From: Dermatophilus congolensis | GTDB lineage: Bacteria > Actinomycetota > Actinomycetes > Actinomycetales > Dermatophilaceae | Direction of reading: 5' to 3' | Length of the DNA stretch: 49,971 nucleotides | Assembly: GCA_030538115.1 (NCBI GenBank) | Contig: JAUNUP010000022.1 | Span: 1 to 49,971, forward strand | In this document: positions 33,593-42,113 of the stretch, piece after piece | How the letters are laid out: the number at the start of each line of letters is the position of its first letter | How positions within the stretch are numbered: the stretch's first letter is position 1 | The notes under the pieces: model-generated | The model's input: the letters and a program-made list of their open reading frames with translations, nothing else | The model's database searches: none | Told to the model about the DNA's origin: nothing | Made by a program: the position numbers and the translations under genes

Positions 33593-34384
33593 ATGACTGA
33601 CGTCAGTGGCGTCACCAGCAACACTGCGCCTCAGACGCAGACCACCGCCAACAACACGGGCAGCACCTCGGGCTCGAGCGGTTCGGGTGTGCAGAGTGCG
33701 TCGGTGCAGGAGACCAAAGACGCGATCGTCGTGAAGATCAAGCAGCCAGATGGCAGCTCGTTCGACTACGTCATCCCCACCACGCAGGGCTCGACGGACT
33801 CACAGGGCAACGCGACGTGGAGCTCGACCCCCGCGCCGGGCATGACGGACTTCGCGAAGGTGCAGAACCGCAAGTACGGCATGCAGCTCGACGCGGACGA
33901 CTTCATGAACCTGCTGGTTGCGCAACTGCGCTACCAGGACCCGAGCAAGCCGGCCGACACGGCCGCGATGATGCAGCAGACCGCGTCGATGGCGATGGTC
34001 GAGCGCGTCAACGAGCTCGCCGGTGCGGCGGAGTCGATGACGAAGTCCAGTGAGGCGCTTGCGGCTTCGAACCAGTCGATGACCCAGCACCTCGGCGCGC
34101 TGCTCGCTCAGCAAAGCCTGGCGGCGTCGATCGGGCTCATCGGCCAGACCGTCACGTACGACGAGGGCGCGGGTGATGCATCTGTGTCCAAGACTGGTGT
34201 CGTGGAATCGGTCAAGCTCGGCGATTCCGGGCCGATTCTGCAGGTGAACGGCAAGGACGTGTCCGTCGACGATGTGACGGGTGTGTCTCGCACGGCGGCA
34301 CCGACGACGGAGCCGGCCGCCACTGAGGAGCCTGCTCCCGAGGCACCTGCCGCTAGCGGCGACGGTGCCGAACCCACTGCCTGA
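33593..34384 (+). CDS. flgD: flagellar hook cap/assembly protein FlgD
   Basis: A 263-residue scaffold needed to assemble the hook. The conserved N-terminal core LDADDFMNLLVAQLRYQDPSKPADTAAMMQQTASMAMVE (about 100-138) is diagnostic; the preceding 95 residues are Thr/Ser/Gln-rich, longer than in enteric FlgD. The C-terminus has the beta domain (IGLIGQTVTYDEG, VESVKLGDSGPILQVNG) and an Ala/Glu/Pro tail. GGAGGAG precedes the ATG. Confidence 0.94.
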   Translation: MTDVSGVTSNTAPQTQTTANNTGSTSGSSGSGVQSASVQETKDAIVVKIKQPDGSSFDYVIPTTQGSTDSQGNATWSSTPAPGMTDFAKVQNRKYGMQLDADDFMNLLVAQLRYQDPSKPADTAAMMQQTASMAMVERVNELAGAAESMTKSSEALAASNQSMTQHLGALLAQQSLAASIGLIGQTVTYDEGAGDASVSKTGVVESVKLGDSGPILQVNGKDVSVDDVTGVSRTAAPTTEPAATEEPAPEAPAASGDGAEPTA

Positions 34385-34594
34385 CCCCAGCTCTACTCCG
34401 CAATCACGGATGATGCGGAACCTCCCGGTCACGGATGACCCCAACGATTGCCCGACCCTCCTCCCTCCAGGGGCCGAAGGCACGGCGGCGATCCCGCCGA
34501 GCGACATGACACCGACGGCGATCCCGTCCAGTTCCGCTGAATATTTGAACCAAGCGCACCGAACCCCCACGGTGAGCAGGAGGATTCCCCACTC

Positions 34595-35536
34595 ATGATT
34601 CGTTCCATGTGGTCCGCCGTCTCCGGCCTTCGCAACCACCAGATCTACCTCGACGTCACCGGCAACAACATCGCCAACGTCAACACCCACGGCTACAAGT
34701 CGACCCGCGCGGTGTTCGAAGACAGCCTCTCGCAGGTCGTCCGCAACGCCTCCGCTCCTAATGGCATTAACGGCGTGGGTGGTATGAACCCGACGCAGAT
34801 CGGCCTGGGCGTCAAGCTTGGCCAGATCCTCGGAAACTTCACGCAGGGTGGTCTGCAGGTGACGAACGTCGCCACCGACATCGCCATCCAGGGCGACGGC
34901 TTCTTCATCATCGACAAGGGCGGCGAGAAGTTCTACACCCGCAACGGTGCCTTCAGCCTCGATAAGAACGGTGACCTGGTCACCTCCGACGGCTCGTACG
35001 TTCAAGGTTTCATGAACACCAACCGCGCGGCCGATCCCTACGACCCTGCTGCAATCGCCATGGCCAGCCTGCCCGTGGACCCTGCGGGCGCTCCCGTAGC
35101 CATGGACCAAGATGGCGACACGGGTGAGATCACCACCGAGTCCGGCAAGATCAACATCTCCGTGGATCAGTGGCAGTCATTCCAGATCGCCCCCGACGGA
35201 ACTATCAGCGGCGTGGCGGTTGGCGATACCTCAGGGACGCTTCGCACCATTGGGCAGATCGCACTCGCAAAGTTCAACAACCCCCCGGGCCTTGATCGAG
35301 TGGGGGGCACCATGTTCGCTGTGACGCTCAACTCCGGGAACCCATTCGTGTCCAACCCCGCGAACAGGGACGCGAACATGGGCCTCGTGACCTCCGGAAC
35401 GTTGGAGCTCTCGAACGTCGACCTGGCCGGCGAGTTCACGAACCTGATCATGGCTCAGCGTGGCTTCCAGTCGAACTCCAAGGTCGTCACCGCCTCCGAT
35501 GAGGTTCTTCAGGACCTCATCAACATGAAGCGCTGA
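34595..35536 (+). CDS. flgE: flagellar hook protein FlgE
   Basis: A 313-residue member of the hook/rod family. N-terminal MWSAVSGLRNHQIYLDVTGNNIANVNTHGYKS and C-terminal SNVDLAGEFTNLIMAQRGFQSNSKVVTASDEVLQDLINMKR match FlgE; it is shorter than enteric FlgE (about 400), so the outer D2 domain is reduced. AGGAGG precedes the ATG. The 210-nt gap after flgD holds two CACGGATGA copies (near 34408 and 34430) but no sigma-28 motif. Position after fliK and flgD supports hook rather than rod identity. Confidence 0.9.
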   Translation: MIRSMWSAVSGLRNHQIYLDVTGNNIANVNTHGYKSTRAVFEDSLSQVVRNASAPNGINGVGGMNPTQIGLGVKLGQILGNFTQGGLQVTNVATDIAIQGDGFFIIDKGGEKFYTRNGAFSLDKNGDLVTSDGSYVQGFMNTNRAADPYDPAAIAMASLPVDPAGAPVAMDQDGDTGEITTESGKINISVDQWQSFQIAPDGTISGVAVGDTSGTLRTIGQIALAKFNNPPGLDRVGGTMFAVTLNSGNPFVSNPANRDANMGLVTSGTLELSNVDLAGEFTNLIMAQRGFQSNSKVVTASDEVLQDLINMKR

Positions 35537-35564
35537 TCCTGACCAACTGATCTGAATCGTCGCG

Positions 35565-35592
35565 CGGCGGGCTCGGGCTTTCGGGCCCGCCG
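35565..35592 (+). terminator. hairpin between flgE and the flgG-like gene
   Basis: CGGCGGGC (35565-35572) pairs with GCCCGCCG (35585-35592). No U tract. It could lower read-through, giving many hook and few rod subunits. Confidence 0.5.
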
Positions 35593-35627
35593 TGTCAGCG
35601 TTTCACGGAGAAGGCGAGAGGCCATTC

Positions 35628-36431
35628 ATGTTCCGTTCTTTCGATGTCGCGGCCGGCGGGCTGCGCACGCACCAGCAGTACATGGACGTCGTCGGTAACA
35701 ACATCGCCAACGTCAACAGCGACGGCTTCAAGGGGAGCGCGTACCTGTTCGACGAGGTGTTGAACCAACTCACTGTAGGCACGGGAATGGCGCCGCCGTT
35801 CCCGCAGCCCAACGGCGCGATCAATGCCGCCATGGCCGGCCTGGGTGTCGCGATGCGTCAGATCCCTGGCAACTTCGCGCAGGGTGCCTTCAAGGCCACC
35901 AACATCGCCACCGACCTGGGTATCCAGGGCGAGGGCTATTTCGTGCTGCAGGGTGCAGACGGCCCTGTGTACACGCGTAACGGCAACTTCAACTTCGACG
36001 CAACGGGCACCCTGGTGGCCGGTGACGGCAAGCGTGTGCTCGGTATCGACAATCAGCCCATGCAGGTGCCTGCCGAACTGCAGAACCGGGCGTTCTCCCT
36101 CAACTCACGCGGCGAAATCGTGACGCGTGACGAGGGCAACAACCCGATCGTGGTCGCGCAGCTCAAACTCGCGCGATTCCCGCAGCAGAACATGCTCGAG
36201 CGCGTCGGCAACACCGAGTTCCGTGAGACCGCCGGCTCCGGCGCACCGATTGAGGGCCTGCCGCTGACGAACGGTTTGGGCGAAGTGATCTCGGGCGTCA
36301 CCGAGATGAGCAACGTCGACCTGGCCACCGAGTTCACCAACCTGATCATGGCTCAGCGCGGCTACCAGGCGAACTCACGCGTGCTGTCGACCAGCGACCA
36401 GCTCGCGGAGCGCATCAACCAGATGCAGTGA
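35628..36431 (+). CDS. flgG: flagellar hook-basal body protein (FlgG-like distal rod)
   Basis: A 267-residue rod/hook-family protein. ATG 35628 (MFRSFDVAAGGLRTHQQYMD) is used because of the conserved N-terminus and GGAGAAGGCGAGAGG before it; an in-frame ATG at 35592 adds a non-conserved stretch. VVGNNIANVNSDGFKGSAYL and the C-terminal SNVDLATEFTNLIMAQRGYQANSRVLSTSDQL are family signatures, and TDLGIQGEGYFVLQG fits FlgG/FlgF. Its length (about 260) agrees with FlgG. Whether it is FlgG, FlgF or an FlhO/FlhP-type rod protein cannot be told from sequence alone. Confidence 0.85.
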   Translation: MFRSFDVAAGGLRTHQQYMDVVGNNIANVNSDGFKGSAYLFDEVLNQLTVGTGMAPPFPQPNGAINAAMAGLGVAMRQIPGNFAQGAFKATNIATDLGIQGEGYFVLQGADGPVYTRNGNFNFDATGTLVAGDGKRVLGIDNQPMQVPAELQNRAFSLNSRGEIVTRDEGNNPIVVAQLKLARFPQQNMLERVGNTEFRETAGSGAPIEGLPLTNGLGEVISGVTEMSNVDLATEFTNLIMAQRGYQANSRVLSTSDQLAERINQMQ

Positions 36432-36501
36432 CGCGAGTGAACTGACGCATGCCCGCTGCCCAGCGGCTGCGTCCAAGGATGAAACCAAGGAGATGGATCT
36501 C

Positions 36502-38151
36502 ATGGGCAACACCCCTTCAACAACTCGGCGCGCAGGGGCCGCAGCTTCGGCGGCGGCCCTCGCGGCAGGTCTGGCGATGGTGCCCGTCGGCACGATCGCC
36601 AACGCCGCGTCGCAGCCGTCCAGCGCCCTTGCTCGAGTCGTCGACGGCTGCGGGCGTGTCGACAGTCTGGAAATAACCGGAACCGCGTCCGACTCGTACA
36701 CGATCTATTTCCCAGGTCTGACAATGGCGGACCCGAAGTTCGTACCGACGCCCACTGTCAGCAAGGTGCCGCAGGTGCCCGCTGAAGTCACGATATTCAG
36801 CTCTGGGAACAAGGCGTCTTGGGCCCGCACCAACACCGACTTCGATCAGAAGGCGACCAAGGGCCTACCGATCAAGATCATGGACTCGCAGGACAGGTAC
36901 GTCCCGATCACGACGGGCGACGGAGCCCGAGGAACCGAAGGCTTCCTCTTCACGAACGAGGACTGTGCCACTCCGATTGCCCCCACGTTCGACGACCGCG
37001 CGGGTTTCGCCAACGACACCGTGACGATCCCGCAGGTGTACGGCGTGAAGTACAGCGGCAAGGCAGGTACCACTGCGGCGAAGGGCACCGTCACGGTGTC
37101 GGCCACCGCCGAAGCGGGCTTCCGCCTCGCGAACCGGGACGGCACACCCTTGAACCCGTCGCAGACCACGTGGTCGCATACCTTCGACGCCTCTGCCTCG
37201 TTCGAGATCCCCGAGGACAAGGCGCCGACCTTCCGTCGCGGCGCCAAGGTCACGAAGACGGTCAACGGCAAGACCACAACCGAAACCGAGCCGAACGTCG
37301 TGATCGTGCACCACGTGCCGGGCGTGACCTGGGTGGTTGACGGTAAGCCGACGAAGACGACCGACAAGACCCCCAAGGTCGAGGTGAAGGTCGACGACAA
37401 GCTCAGCGTCGTGGTGGAGGCGACCAGTTCCGACGCCGCTCTGTACAAGCTTGGCGGCACCACGAGCTGGACCGTAGGGGCAGCCCCTTCTCGCGCCTCG
37501 ACTGTGCCCGTCATGAGCGGCCCCCCAGGCCTCGCCGGAACCCCCAACGGGCGCGCCGGAGTTCGCTGGTCCGTGCCGTTCGGAGTGGTCGGCGACTTCA
37601 CCTACGACGTGCAGTACCGAACCGTCGCCCTCAAGGGCACCCGTCGCGTGTTTACCCCCTGGAAGAACTGGGCGGTCGACACACCTGTCAAACAGGGCAC
37701 CTTCCGCGGTCAGCCGGGTGGCGTGTACGAGGTTCGGTCCCGCTCGATCGACTCGACGGGCAAAGCCTCCGCCTGGAGTCGAGGTACCCGCGTGGTCGTG
37801 CCCCTCGATATCACGACCGGGCCGCGCCCGCACTGGAAGCGCACCGCTGACAAGCAGTCCGTGTCGGGCACCCTGGTCACCTCGACCCGCAAGGGAGCCA
37901 CCTGGACCACGACGACCCCGGCGACGGATCGCGTCACCATCTGGTACTCGGCCGGTCCCATGGGTGGCAAGGCCAAGGTCTACATCGACGGCAAGCACCG
38001 AGGCTGGATCGGTTCGTTCTCGCGCACGACGAAGAACCGCCAGACCGTCTCGATCCCCACGACATGGGGACGTCACACGGTGAAGATCGTCAACGACTCC
38101 ACCGGCCGCCGCACCCAGGTAGCCCTGGACGGAATCGCCTACAACCGCTGA
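36502..38151 (+). CDS. secreted protein with fibronectin-III-like domain, unknown function
   Basis: A 549-residue protein. The second of two in-frame ATGs (36502, not 36493) is preferred: AAGGAG ends 9 nt before it but abuts the first. The N-terminus is a clear signal peptide (TTRRAG, then an Ala-rich core, cleavage near TIANA at about residue 34). The mature protein is beta-rich: a large domain (35-335), a fibronectin-III-like domain (about 340-435: VRWSVPFGV, YDVQYRTVAL, GVYEVRSRSIDSTGKASAWS) and a C-terminal sandwich (450-549: VTIWYSAGPMGGKAKVYIDG, HTVKIVNDSTG). It lies 60 nt after flgG and may be read with it. Possible roles: adhesin or cell-surface protein near the flagellum. I do not recognise the whole-protein family. 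Confidence 0.8.
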   Translation: MGNTPSTTRRAGAAASAAALAAGLAMVPVGTIANAASQPSSALARVVDGCGRVDSLEITGTASDSYTIYFPGLTMADPKFVPTPTVSKVPQVPAEVTIFSSGNKASWARTNTDFDQKATKGLPIKIMDSQDRYVPITTGDGARGTEGFLFTNEDCATPIAPTFDDRAGFANDTVTIPQVYGVKYSGKAGTTAAKGTVTVSATAEAGFRLANRDGTPLNPSQTTWSHTFDASASFEIPEDKAPTFRRGAKVTKTVNGKTTTETEPNVVIVHHVPGVTWVVDGKPTKTTDKTPKVEVKVDDKLSVVVEATSSDAALYKLGGTTSWTVGAAPSRASTVPVMSGPPGLAGTPNGRAGVRWSVPFGVVGDFTYDVQYRTVALKGTRRVFTPWKNWAVDTPVKQGTFRGQPGGVYEVRSRSIDSTGKASAWSRGTRVVVPLDITTGPRPHWKRTADKQSVSGTLVTSTRKGATWTTTTPATDRVTIWYSAGPMGGKAKVYIDGKHRGWIGSFSRTTKNRQTVSIPTTWGRHTVKIVNDSTGRRTQVALDGIAYNR

Positions 38152-38156
38152 CGAAA

Positions 38157-38188
38157 GATGCCCGCCGGTTATTTGACCGGCGGGCATC
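38157..38188. terminator. bidirectional terminator
   Basis: A perfect 13-bp stem, GATGCCCGCCGGT (38157-38169) with ACCGGCGGGCATC (38176-38188), TATTTG loop. It separates the secreted-protein gene from the convergent Uma2 gene. Confidence 0.85.
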
Positions 38189-38203
38189 AATTCGTGGTGG
38201 GTT

Positions 38204-38770
38204 CTACGCGAGCAGATCCGAAAGCCGCACCGTGATCTGGGAGGCGCCGATTGCGATGGTCACCGACGTGCCATCCGTCGGCGGAGGGTCGGGGTAGACG
38301 CCATCCGTGGGGTCTTTGAACAGGGTGAGCCTCTGAGAGCCTTCGCGGATATCGGCCACCAGGTACACAGGGATGCCCGCCTGGGCGTACTCCTGGCGTT
38401 TGTAGCGCCAGTCCGTCACCGTCGAGCTCGGCGAGACGACCTCGGCGACGAACAGAACGTCTTCAGGCATGGCGCGTCTTGCATTGGGCAATGGGCTGGC
38501 CAGCACCAGCACGTCTGGGCGGCGAACCGTGGCGGGAACCGCGCTCAGCTGCACGTCGAAGTCGATCAGAACCCTCGCCGGAGCTGGAGTAATCCGCCGT
38601 AGGGCGACCGCCAACTCGAGCGCGGCGTTGCGGTTGTCGTAGATCTCACCAGGGGCCAACGCGGGTATGCCGGCGACCAGTTCGTAGTCTTCTTCGCGCT
38701 GTGACCAGTCGGCATCCCACTCGGCCAGATCGACCAGCGGCAGGACTGCGTTCACAGTGGCTGTGGTCAT
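38204..38770 (-). CDS. Uma2-family endonuclease (PD-(D/E)XK fold, DUF820)
   Basis: A 188-residue protein beginning at ATG 38770 with GGAGG 7 nt upstream; a longer in-frame start lacks this. The restriction-like fold residues are in place: Asp86 in RRPDVLVLA, Glu110 in VAEVVSPSS and Lys124 in YKRQEYAQAGI, followed by YLVADI. This family is common in actinobacteria and cyanobacteria, usually single genes of unknown target. It is read against the flagellar genes and has no flagellar promoter, so it looks like a cargo gene inserted between operons. Confidence 0.85.
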   Translation of the reverse strand: MTTATVNAVLPLVDLAEWDADWSQREEDYELVAGIPALAPGEIYDNRNAALELAVALRRITPAPARVLIDFDVQLSAVPATVRRPDVLVLASPLPNARRAMPEDVLFVAEVVSPSSTVTDWRYKRQEYAQAGIPVYLVADIREGSQRLTLFKDPTDGVYPDPPPTDGTSVTIAIGASQITVRLSDLLA

Positions 38771-39076
38771 CGGTGCCTCCTCTCGGTGATCGAGCATGGT
38801 TCATCGTCGCGCACGTCATCCGCGGTAGTCCACAGGAGTCTTGACAGATGCAGCAATTGCGCGGGGTTGTGGATTCCTCGCGCTCTTCGAGCGCGGTTCC
38901 AAGGCGCGCTGCTACCGCGTCGGCTGCGGCTTGCGCTTGCCGTGCCATGGAACGCTGCTGCGGCGTGTCCTCCATGGCTCTCACCTGGGAACTTATAGAA
39001 AGAGCGGCCTCAACTTGAAGATTTCTCGGTACTGACCTTGCAGATTTCTCGGAGCGCGCGCCCTCGTCGGGTTGGC

Positions 39077-39318
39077 GCCACGGCGCATGTTCGATGTCGC
39101 TGGTCGCCTTGGCTTGTCGGCGCCGTGGCACATGTTCTGGGGTGGCGCGTGAGGGTTCTCAGGTGGGTGCCGCAGCGCATGTCGGAGCCGCTGGTCGCCT
39201 TGGCTTGTCGGCGCCGTGGCACATGTTCTGGGGTGGCGCGTGAGGGTTCTCAGGTGGGTGCCACGGCGCATGTCGGAGCTGCTTGTCGCCTTTGGTGATC
39301 GGCGCCGTGGCACAGGGC
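39077..39318. repeat. 91-bp tandem repeat, about 2.7 copies
   Basis: Units begin at 39077, 39169 and 39260 (periods 92 and 91). Each has GCATGT, CTGGTCGCCTTGG (altered in the last), GGCGCCGTGGCAC(A), and GTGAGGGTTCTCAGGTGGGTGCC. The palindromic core GCGCC-RY-GGCAC and the CGCCTTGG piece link it to the dispersed palindrome family. It is not a CRISPR: the units are contiguous, without variable spacers. Confidence 0.8.
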
Positions 39319-39439
39319 ATCGGGTAGGACGGCGGGGAACTCGCCAAAGGCGTTGGGCCTCAGTCGCGTCGCGTCCATGTCGGGCGTATCAGAGGGCCCC
39401 CACCTGCGGGGATGCGCGCAAAGGCTTATAGCACACCCG

Positions 39440-39466
39440 CTCAACTGGCCGGTAGGTCCGCCGATA
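39440..39466 (+). promoter_or_regulatory. sigma-28-type promoter of flbD-motA-motB
   Basis: CTCA at 39440-39443, 16 nt, GCCGATA at 39460-39466. The leader to flbD is about 52 nt. Confidence 0.8.
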
Positions 39467-39524
39467 TGAGTGTTGCCGGCCAAGGACCGGTCCGGCGTAA
39501 CACCTACCAGGGACGGGAAACCGC

Positions 39525-39776
39525 ATGATCACCTGCACGAGACGGAACGGGACGAGCTTTGCCCTCAACCCCGACCTCATCGAGCGTATCGAGGCAACCC
39601 CCGACACCGTGATCACCCTCGTCAGCGGCACCAAATACGTCGTCGCTGAAACGGTCGAGGAACTTGTCGAGGAGGTGCGGAACTTCCGCGCCGCCGTCCT
39701 GATCGCCACCGCCGCACCCCCGCCGGATGTCACGCATCCCGTGCGCTTGCGGTCCGTCTCGACCCCGGAGAACTGA
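39525..39776 (+). CDS. flbD: FlbD/SwrD family flagellar protein
   Basis: An 83-residue protein of the small FlbD (SwrD) family. The core IEATPDTVITLVSGTKYVVAETVEELVEEVRNFR (about residues 22-55) has the family TxITLxxGxKYxVxE pattern. In Bacillus subtilis the homologue raises motor power and acts with the stator. Here it is the first gene of the motA-motB unit, just 2 nt before motA, which agrees with a stator-linked role. Confidence 0.85.
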   Translation: MITCTRRNGTSFALNPDLIERIEATPDTVITLVSGTKYVVAETVEELVEEVRNFRAAVLIATAAPPPDVTHPVRLRSVSTPEN

Positions 39777-39778
39777 TC

Positions 39779-40564
39779 ATGGATAAGGGAACCATCCTCG
39801 GTGTTGCGATCGCGTTCATCGCCGTCGCAGTCACCGCGACATTGAAGGGCGTCAATTTCATGACGCTCCTCAACCCCGCCGCACTCGTCCTCATCTTCGT
39901 CGGCACGTTCGGTGCCGCCGGCGCCAGCCTCCTCATGGAGGAGTACAAGCTCGCCTTCGGTGGATTCAAGAAGGCCTTCGCCAGCAAGAAGCCCGACGCA
40001 TCCGGCCTCGTCGACGTCATCGTGCAGATGGCCGACCGCGCCCGCCGCGAGGGTCTTCTCGCCCTCGAAGACATGGCCAAAGACATCAATGACCCGCTGC
40101 TCAAAGAGGGCATCCAGATGACCGTCGACGGCTCCGACGCCGACGAGATCGCCGAAATGCTCGACGCGCGCATCGCCTCCAAGAAAGACGTCGACAAGGT
40201 CGCCATCGGCTTCTTCGAGAACATGGGCGGTTACGCCCCCACCATCGGTGTCGTCGGCGCCGTGCTCGGCCTCATCACCGCGCTCGGCAACCTCGAAGAC
40301 GTCGGCAAGCTCGGCTACCTCATCGCCTCCGCGTTCGTCGCCACCATGTGGGGTGTTCTCATCGCCAACGCCGCGTGGCTGCCCATCGCAGGCAAGTTGA
40401 AGCGTATGTCGCAGCTCGAGGTCAAGAACATGGAGATGATCGTCGAAGGCGTTCTCGCTGTTCAGGCCGGTACATCGCCGCGTGTCGTCGAGCAGAAGCT
40501 GCGCAGCGCGCTCCCGTCGAGCGCCGCCCCCAAGGGTGGCGCTAAGGAAGCGAAGGCTGCCTGA
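39779..40564 (+). CDS. motA: flagellar stator protein MotA
   Basis: A 261-residue stator subunit with four membrane segments: about 6-22, 31-50, 149-168 (GVVGAVLGLITALGNLEDVGKLG region) and 180-200. The cytoplasmic loop between the second pair carries ADRARREGLLALEDM, with the Arg and Glu that touch FliG. The proton-path motif PTIGVVGAVLGLI is conserved. Its stop overlaps the motB ATG by one base. Confidence 0.95.
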   Translation: MDKGTILGVAIAFIAVAVTATLKGVNFMTLLNPAALVLIFVGTFGAAGASLLMEEYKLAFGGFKKAFASKKPDASGLVDVIVQMADRARREGLLALEDMAKDINDPLLKEGIQMTVDGSDADEIAEMLDARIASKKDVDKVAIGFFENMGGYAPTIGVVGAVLGLITALGNLEDVGKLGYLIASAFVATMWGVLIANAAWLPIAGKLKRMSQLEVKNMEMIVEGVLAVQAGTSPRVVEQKLRSALPSSAAPKGGAKEAKAA

Positions 40565-41487
40565 TGGCCCGCAAGAAGAAGCCCGAAGAGCCAGAGGGCC
40601 ACGTCAATCACGAGCGGTGGATGGTGGCCTACGCCGACATCCTCACGCTCCTGCTGGCCCTGTTCATCGTCATGTTCGCCATGGCCGCGCTCGACCGGCA
40701 GAAGGTCGAGCTGTTCGCCCAGGGCGCTGGCCGCGCCTACGGCATGGTCATGGTCGCCGGCCGCGAGGGCATGCTCTCCGGCGGAGACGGGGTGCTCACC
40801 AACCAGGCCCCCGGCACGCCCGACACCAGGCCGGCCGAGACCACTGAGATCCCCGAGAACGACGCCGCTCAAGAGCAGTCGCTGCCCATGCAGACGGCGC
40901 TTCAACGCCAGCAGGCCGCAGAGCAGGCCGCAGCCAACGAGCGGGCCAACCTCGAGAAGGTGCGCCAGCAGATCCAGACCCAGCTCAAGGCCGTGGGCCT
41001 GGCCGATGCTGCCCAGTTCGAACTCAACGAGCGCGGCCTCGTCGTCAACATCGTCACCGACAAGGTGCTGTTCGACACCGGCCAGCACTCCCTGCGCCCC
41101 GAGGGCCGCAAGGTCATCGACGCGGTCGCCCCGATCCTCAAGGGCATCCCCAACTACATGAGCATCGAGGGCCACACCGACGACGTGCCGCTCAACGGAG
41201 TCAGGTCGAACTGGGAGCTCTCCACCGACCGCGCCTCCGCCGTGCTGCGCACCCTCGTGACCGAAGGCATCCCGATGAGCAAGGTCTCGGCCTCCGGGTA
41301 CGCAGACCAGCGCCCGATCGCCAGCAACAAGAACGACGCGGGCCGCTCGAAGAACCGTCGCGTCGCCGTGGTGGTGCTGCCGACGGTGCCGCTGTCCAAC
41401 TCCGCGGCTGCCGCCAACGCCGTGCAGCAGCCCGTACCGGGTCCCGCAGCAGCCTCCGCGGGCACGCCCTCGAACAAGGCCGGCTGA
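40564..41487 (+). CDS. motB: flagellar stator protein MotB
   Basis: A 307-residue stator subunit. Single transmembrane helix at about 20-42 with the essential ion-binding Asp25 in AYADILTLLLALF. The C-terminal OmpA-like domain (about 155-280: VLFDTGQHSLRPEGRKVID, IEGHTDDVPL, ASGYADQRPIASN) anchors to peptidoglycan. A Gln/Ala-rich helix lies between (105-145). The residues do not tell proton from sodium use with certainty; the family average suggests protons. An unconserved Ala/Pro tail ends the protein. Confidence 0.95.
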   Translation: MARKKKPEEPEGHVNHERWMVAYADILTLLLALFIVMFAMAALDRQKVELFAQGAGRAYGMVMVAGREGMLSGGDGVLTNQAPGTPDTRPAETTEIPENDAAQEQSLPMQTALQRQQAAEQAAANERANLEKVRQQIQTQLKAVGLADAAQFELNERGLVVNIVTDKVLFDTGQHSLRPEGRKVIDAVAPILKGIPNYMSIEGHTDDVPLNGVRSNWELSTDRASAVLRTLVTEGIPMSKVSASGYADQRPIASNKNDAGRSKNRRVAVVVLPTVPLSNSAAAANAVQQPVPGPAAASAGTPSNKAG

Positions 41488-41545
41488 CCGGCTCCCGACA
41501 CACCCCCATCCACCCCTTCACACAGGGAGAACCCGGAGTACCACC

Positions 41546-42016
41546 ATGAGTGACAACGAAGACGACAAGAAGTCTGGCAACAAGAAGCTCGTCATGATCC
41601 TGGCCGCCTCGCTCGCGGTCGTGCTGATCGCAGGCGGCTTCGTGGTGATGACGCTGCTCAACGGCAACAAGGCTGCCGCCGAACCGGATCCGTCGGTCGT
41701 CCCCGGCGCTGTCTACGCCATGGAAGAACCGATGACGCTCAACCTCGCCGACGGCAAGTTTCTCAAGACTGGCGTCGCCATGCAGATGAGCAAGGCCGGC
41801 GACGAAGCCCTCGCCGAGGCAGGCAAGGCCGAGACCGGCCCCGACATGAGCGCCGCACGCGACGCCACCATCTCCGTGCTGTCGAAGTACAAGTACGACG
41901 ACCTGCTCAAGCCCGAGAAGCGCGACGAGGCCCAGAAGACGCTGAGCAAGGCGATCAACGAGCGCTACGACGGCGGCGTCATCTCGGTGTACTTCACCGA
42001 GTTCGTGATGCAGTGA
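41546..42016 (+). CDS. fliL: flagellar basal-body associated protein FliL
   Basis: A 156-residue single-pass membrane protein that surrounds and supports the stator. Short charged cytoplasmic start, transmembrane helix at about 13-35 (LVMILAASLAVVLIAGGFVVMTLL), and an external domain with GAVYAMEEPMTLNLADGKFLKTGVAMQM and the family C-terminus VYFTEFVMQ. GGGAGAACCCGGAG precedes the ATG. Confidence 0.93.
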   Translation: MSDNEDDKKSGNKKLVMILAASLAVVLIAGGFVVMTLLNGNKAAAEPDPSVVPGAVYAMEEPMTLNLADGKFLKTGVAMQMSKAGDEALAEAGKAETGPDMSAARDATISVLSKYKYDDLLKPEKRDEAQKTLSKAINERYDGGVISVYFTEFVMQ

Positions 42017-42077
42017 GCCGGGCGACATCGTGGCCACGCTCACGAGCCGCATCGTCAACTGTCCCCGCAGTATTCAC

Positions 42078-42104
42078 CTCAGGTGCCTGCCTAGGCGGCC
42101 GATC
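42078..42104 (+). promoter_or_regulatory. sigma-28-type promoter of fliM, directly at the start codon
   Basis: CTCAGGT starting at 42078; 16 nt after CTCA comes GCCGATC (42098-42104). The start point predicted by the usual 6-8 nt spacing (about 42111-42113) meets the fliM GTG at 42114. Confidence 0.7.
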
Positions 42105-42113
42105 TGATTGATC

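Larger units (their letters stand above)
38771..39524. other. repeat-rich intergenic stretch before flbD
   Basis: About 750 bases without a gene I can support. It contains a TGCCATGGAACGCT element near 38944, a 91-bp tandem repeat (39077-39318) and, at the right end, the flbD-motAB promoter. Open frames in the repeat merely follow its period. Confidence 0.65.

Noticed and set aside
39077..39318. CRISPR array
   Set aside because: The repeats are contiguous 91-bp units without variable spacers, and no cas gene is present.
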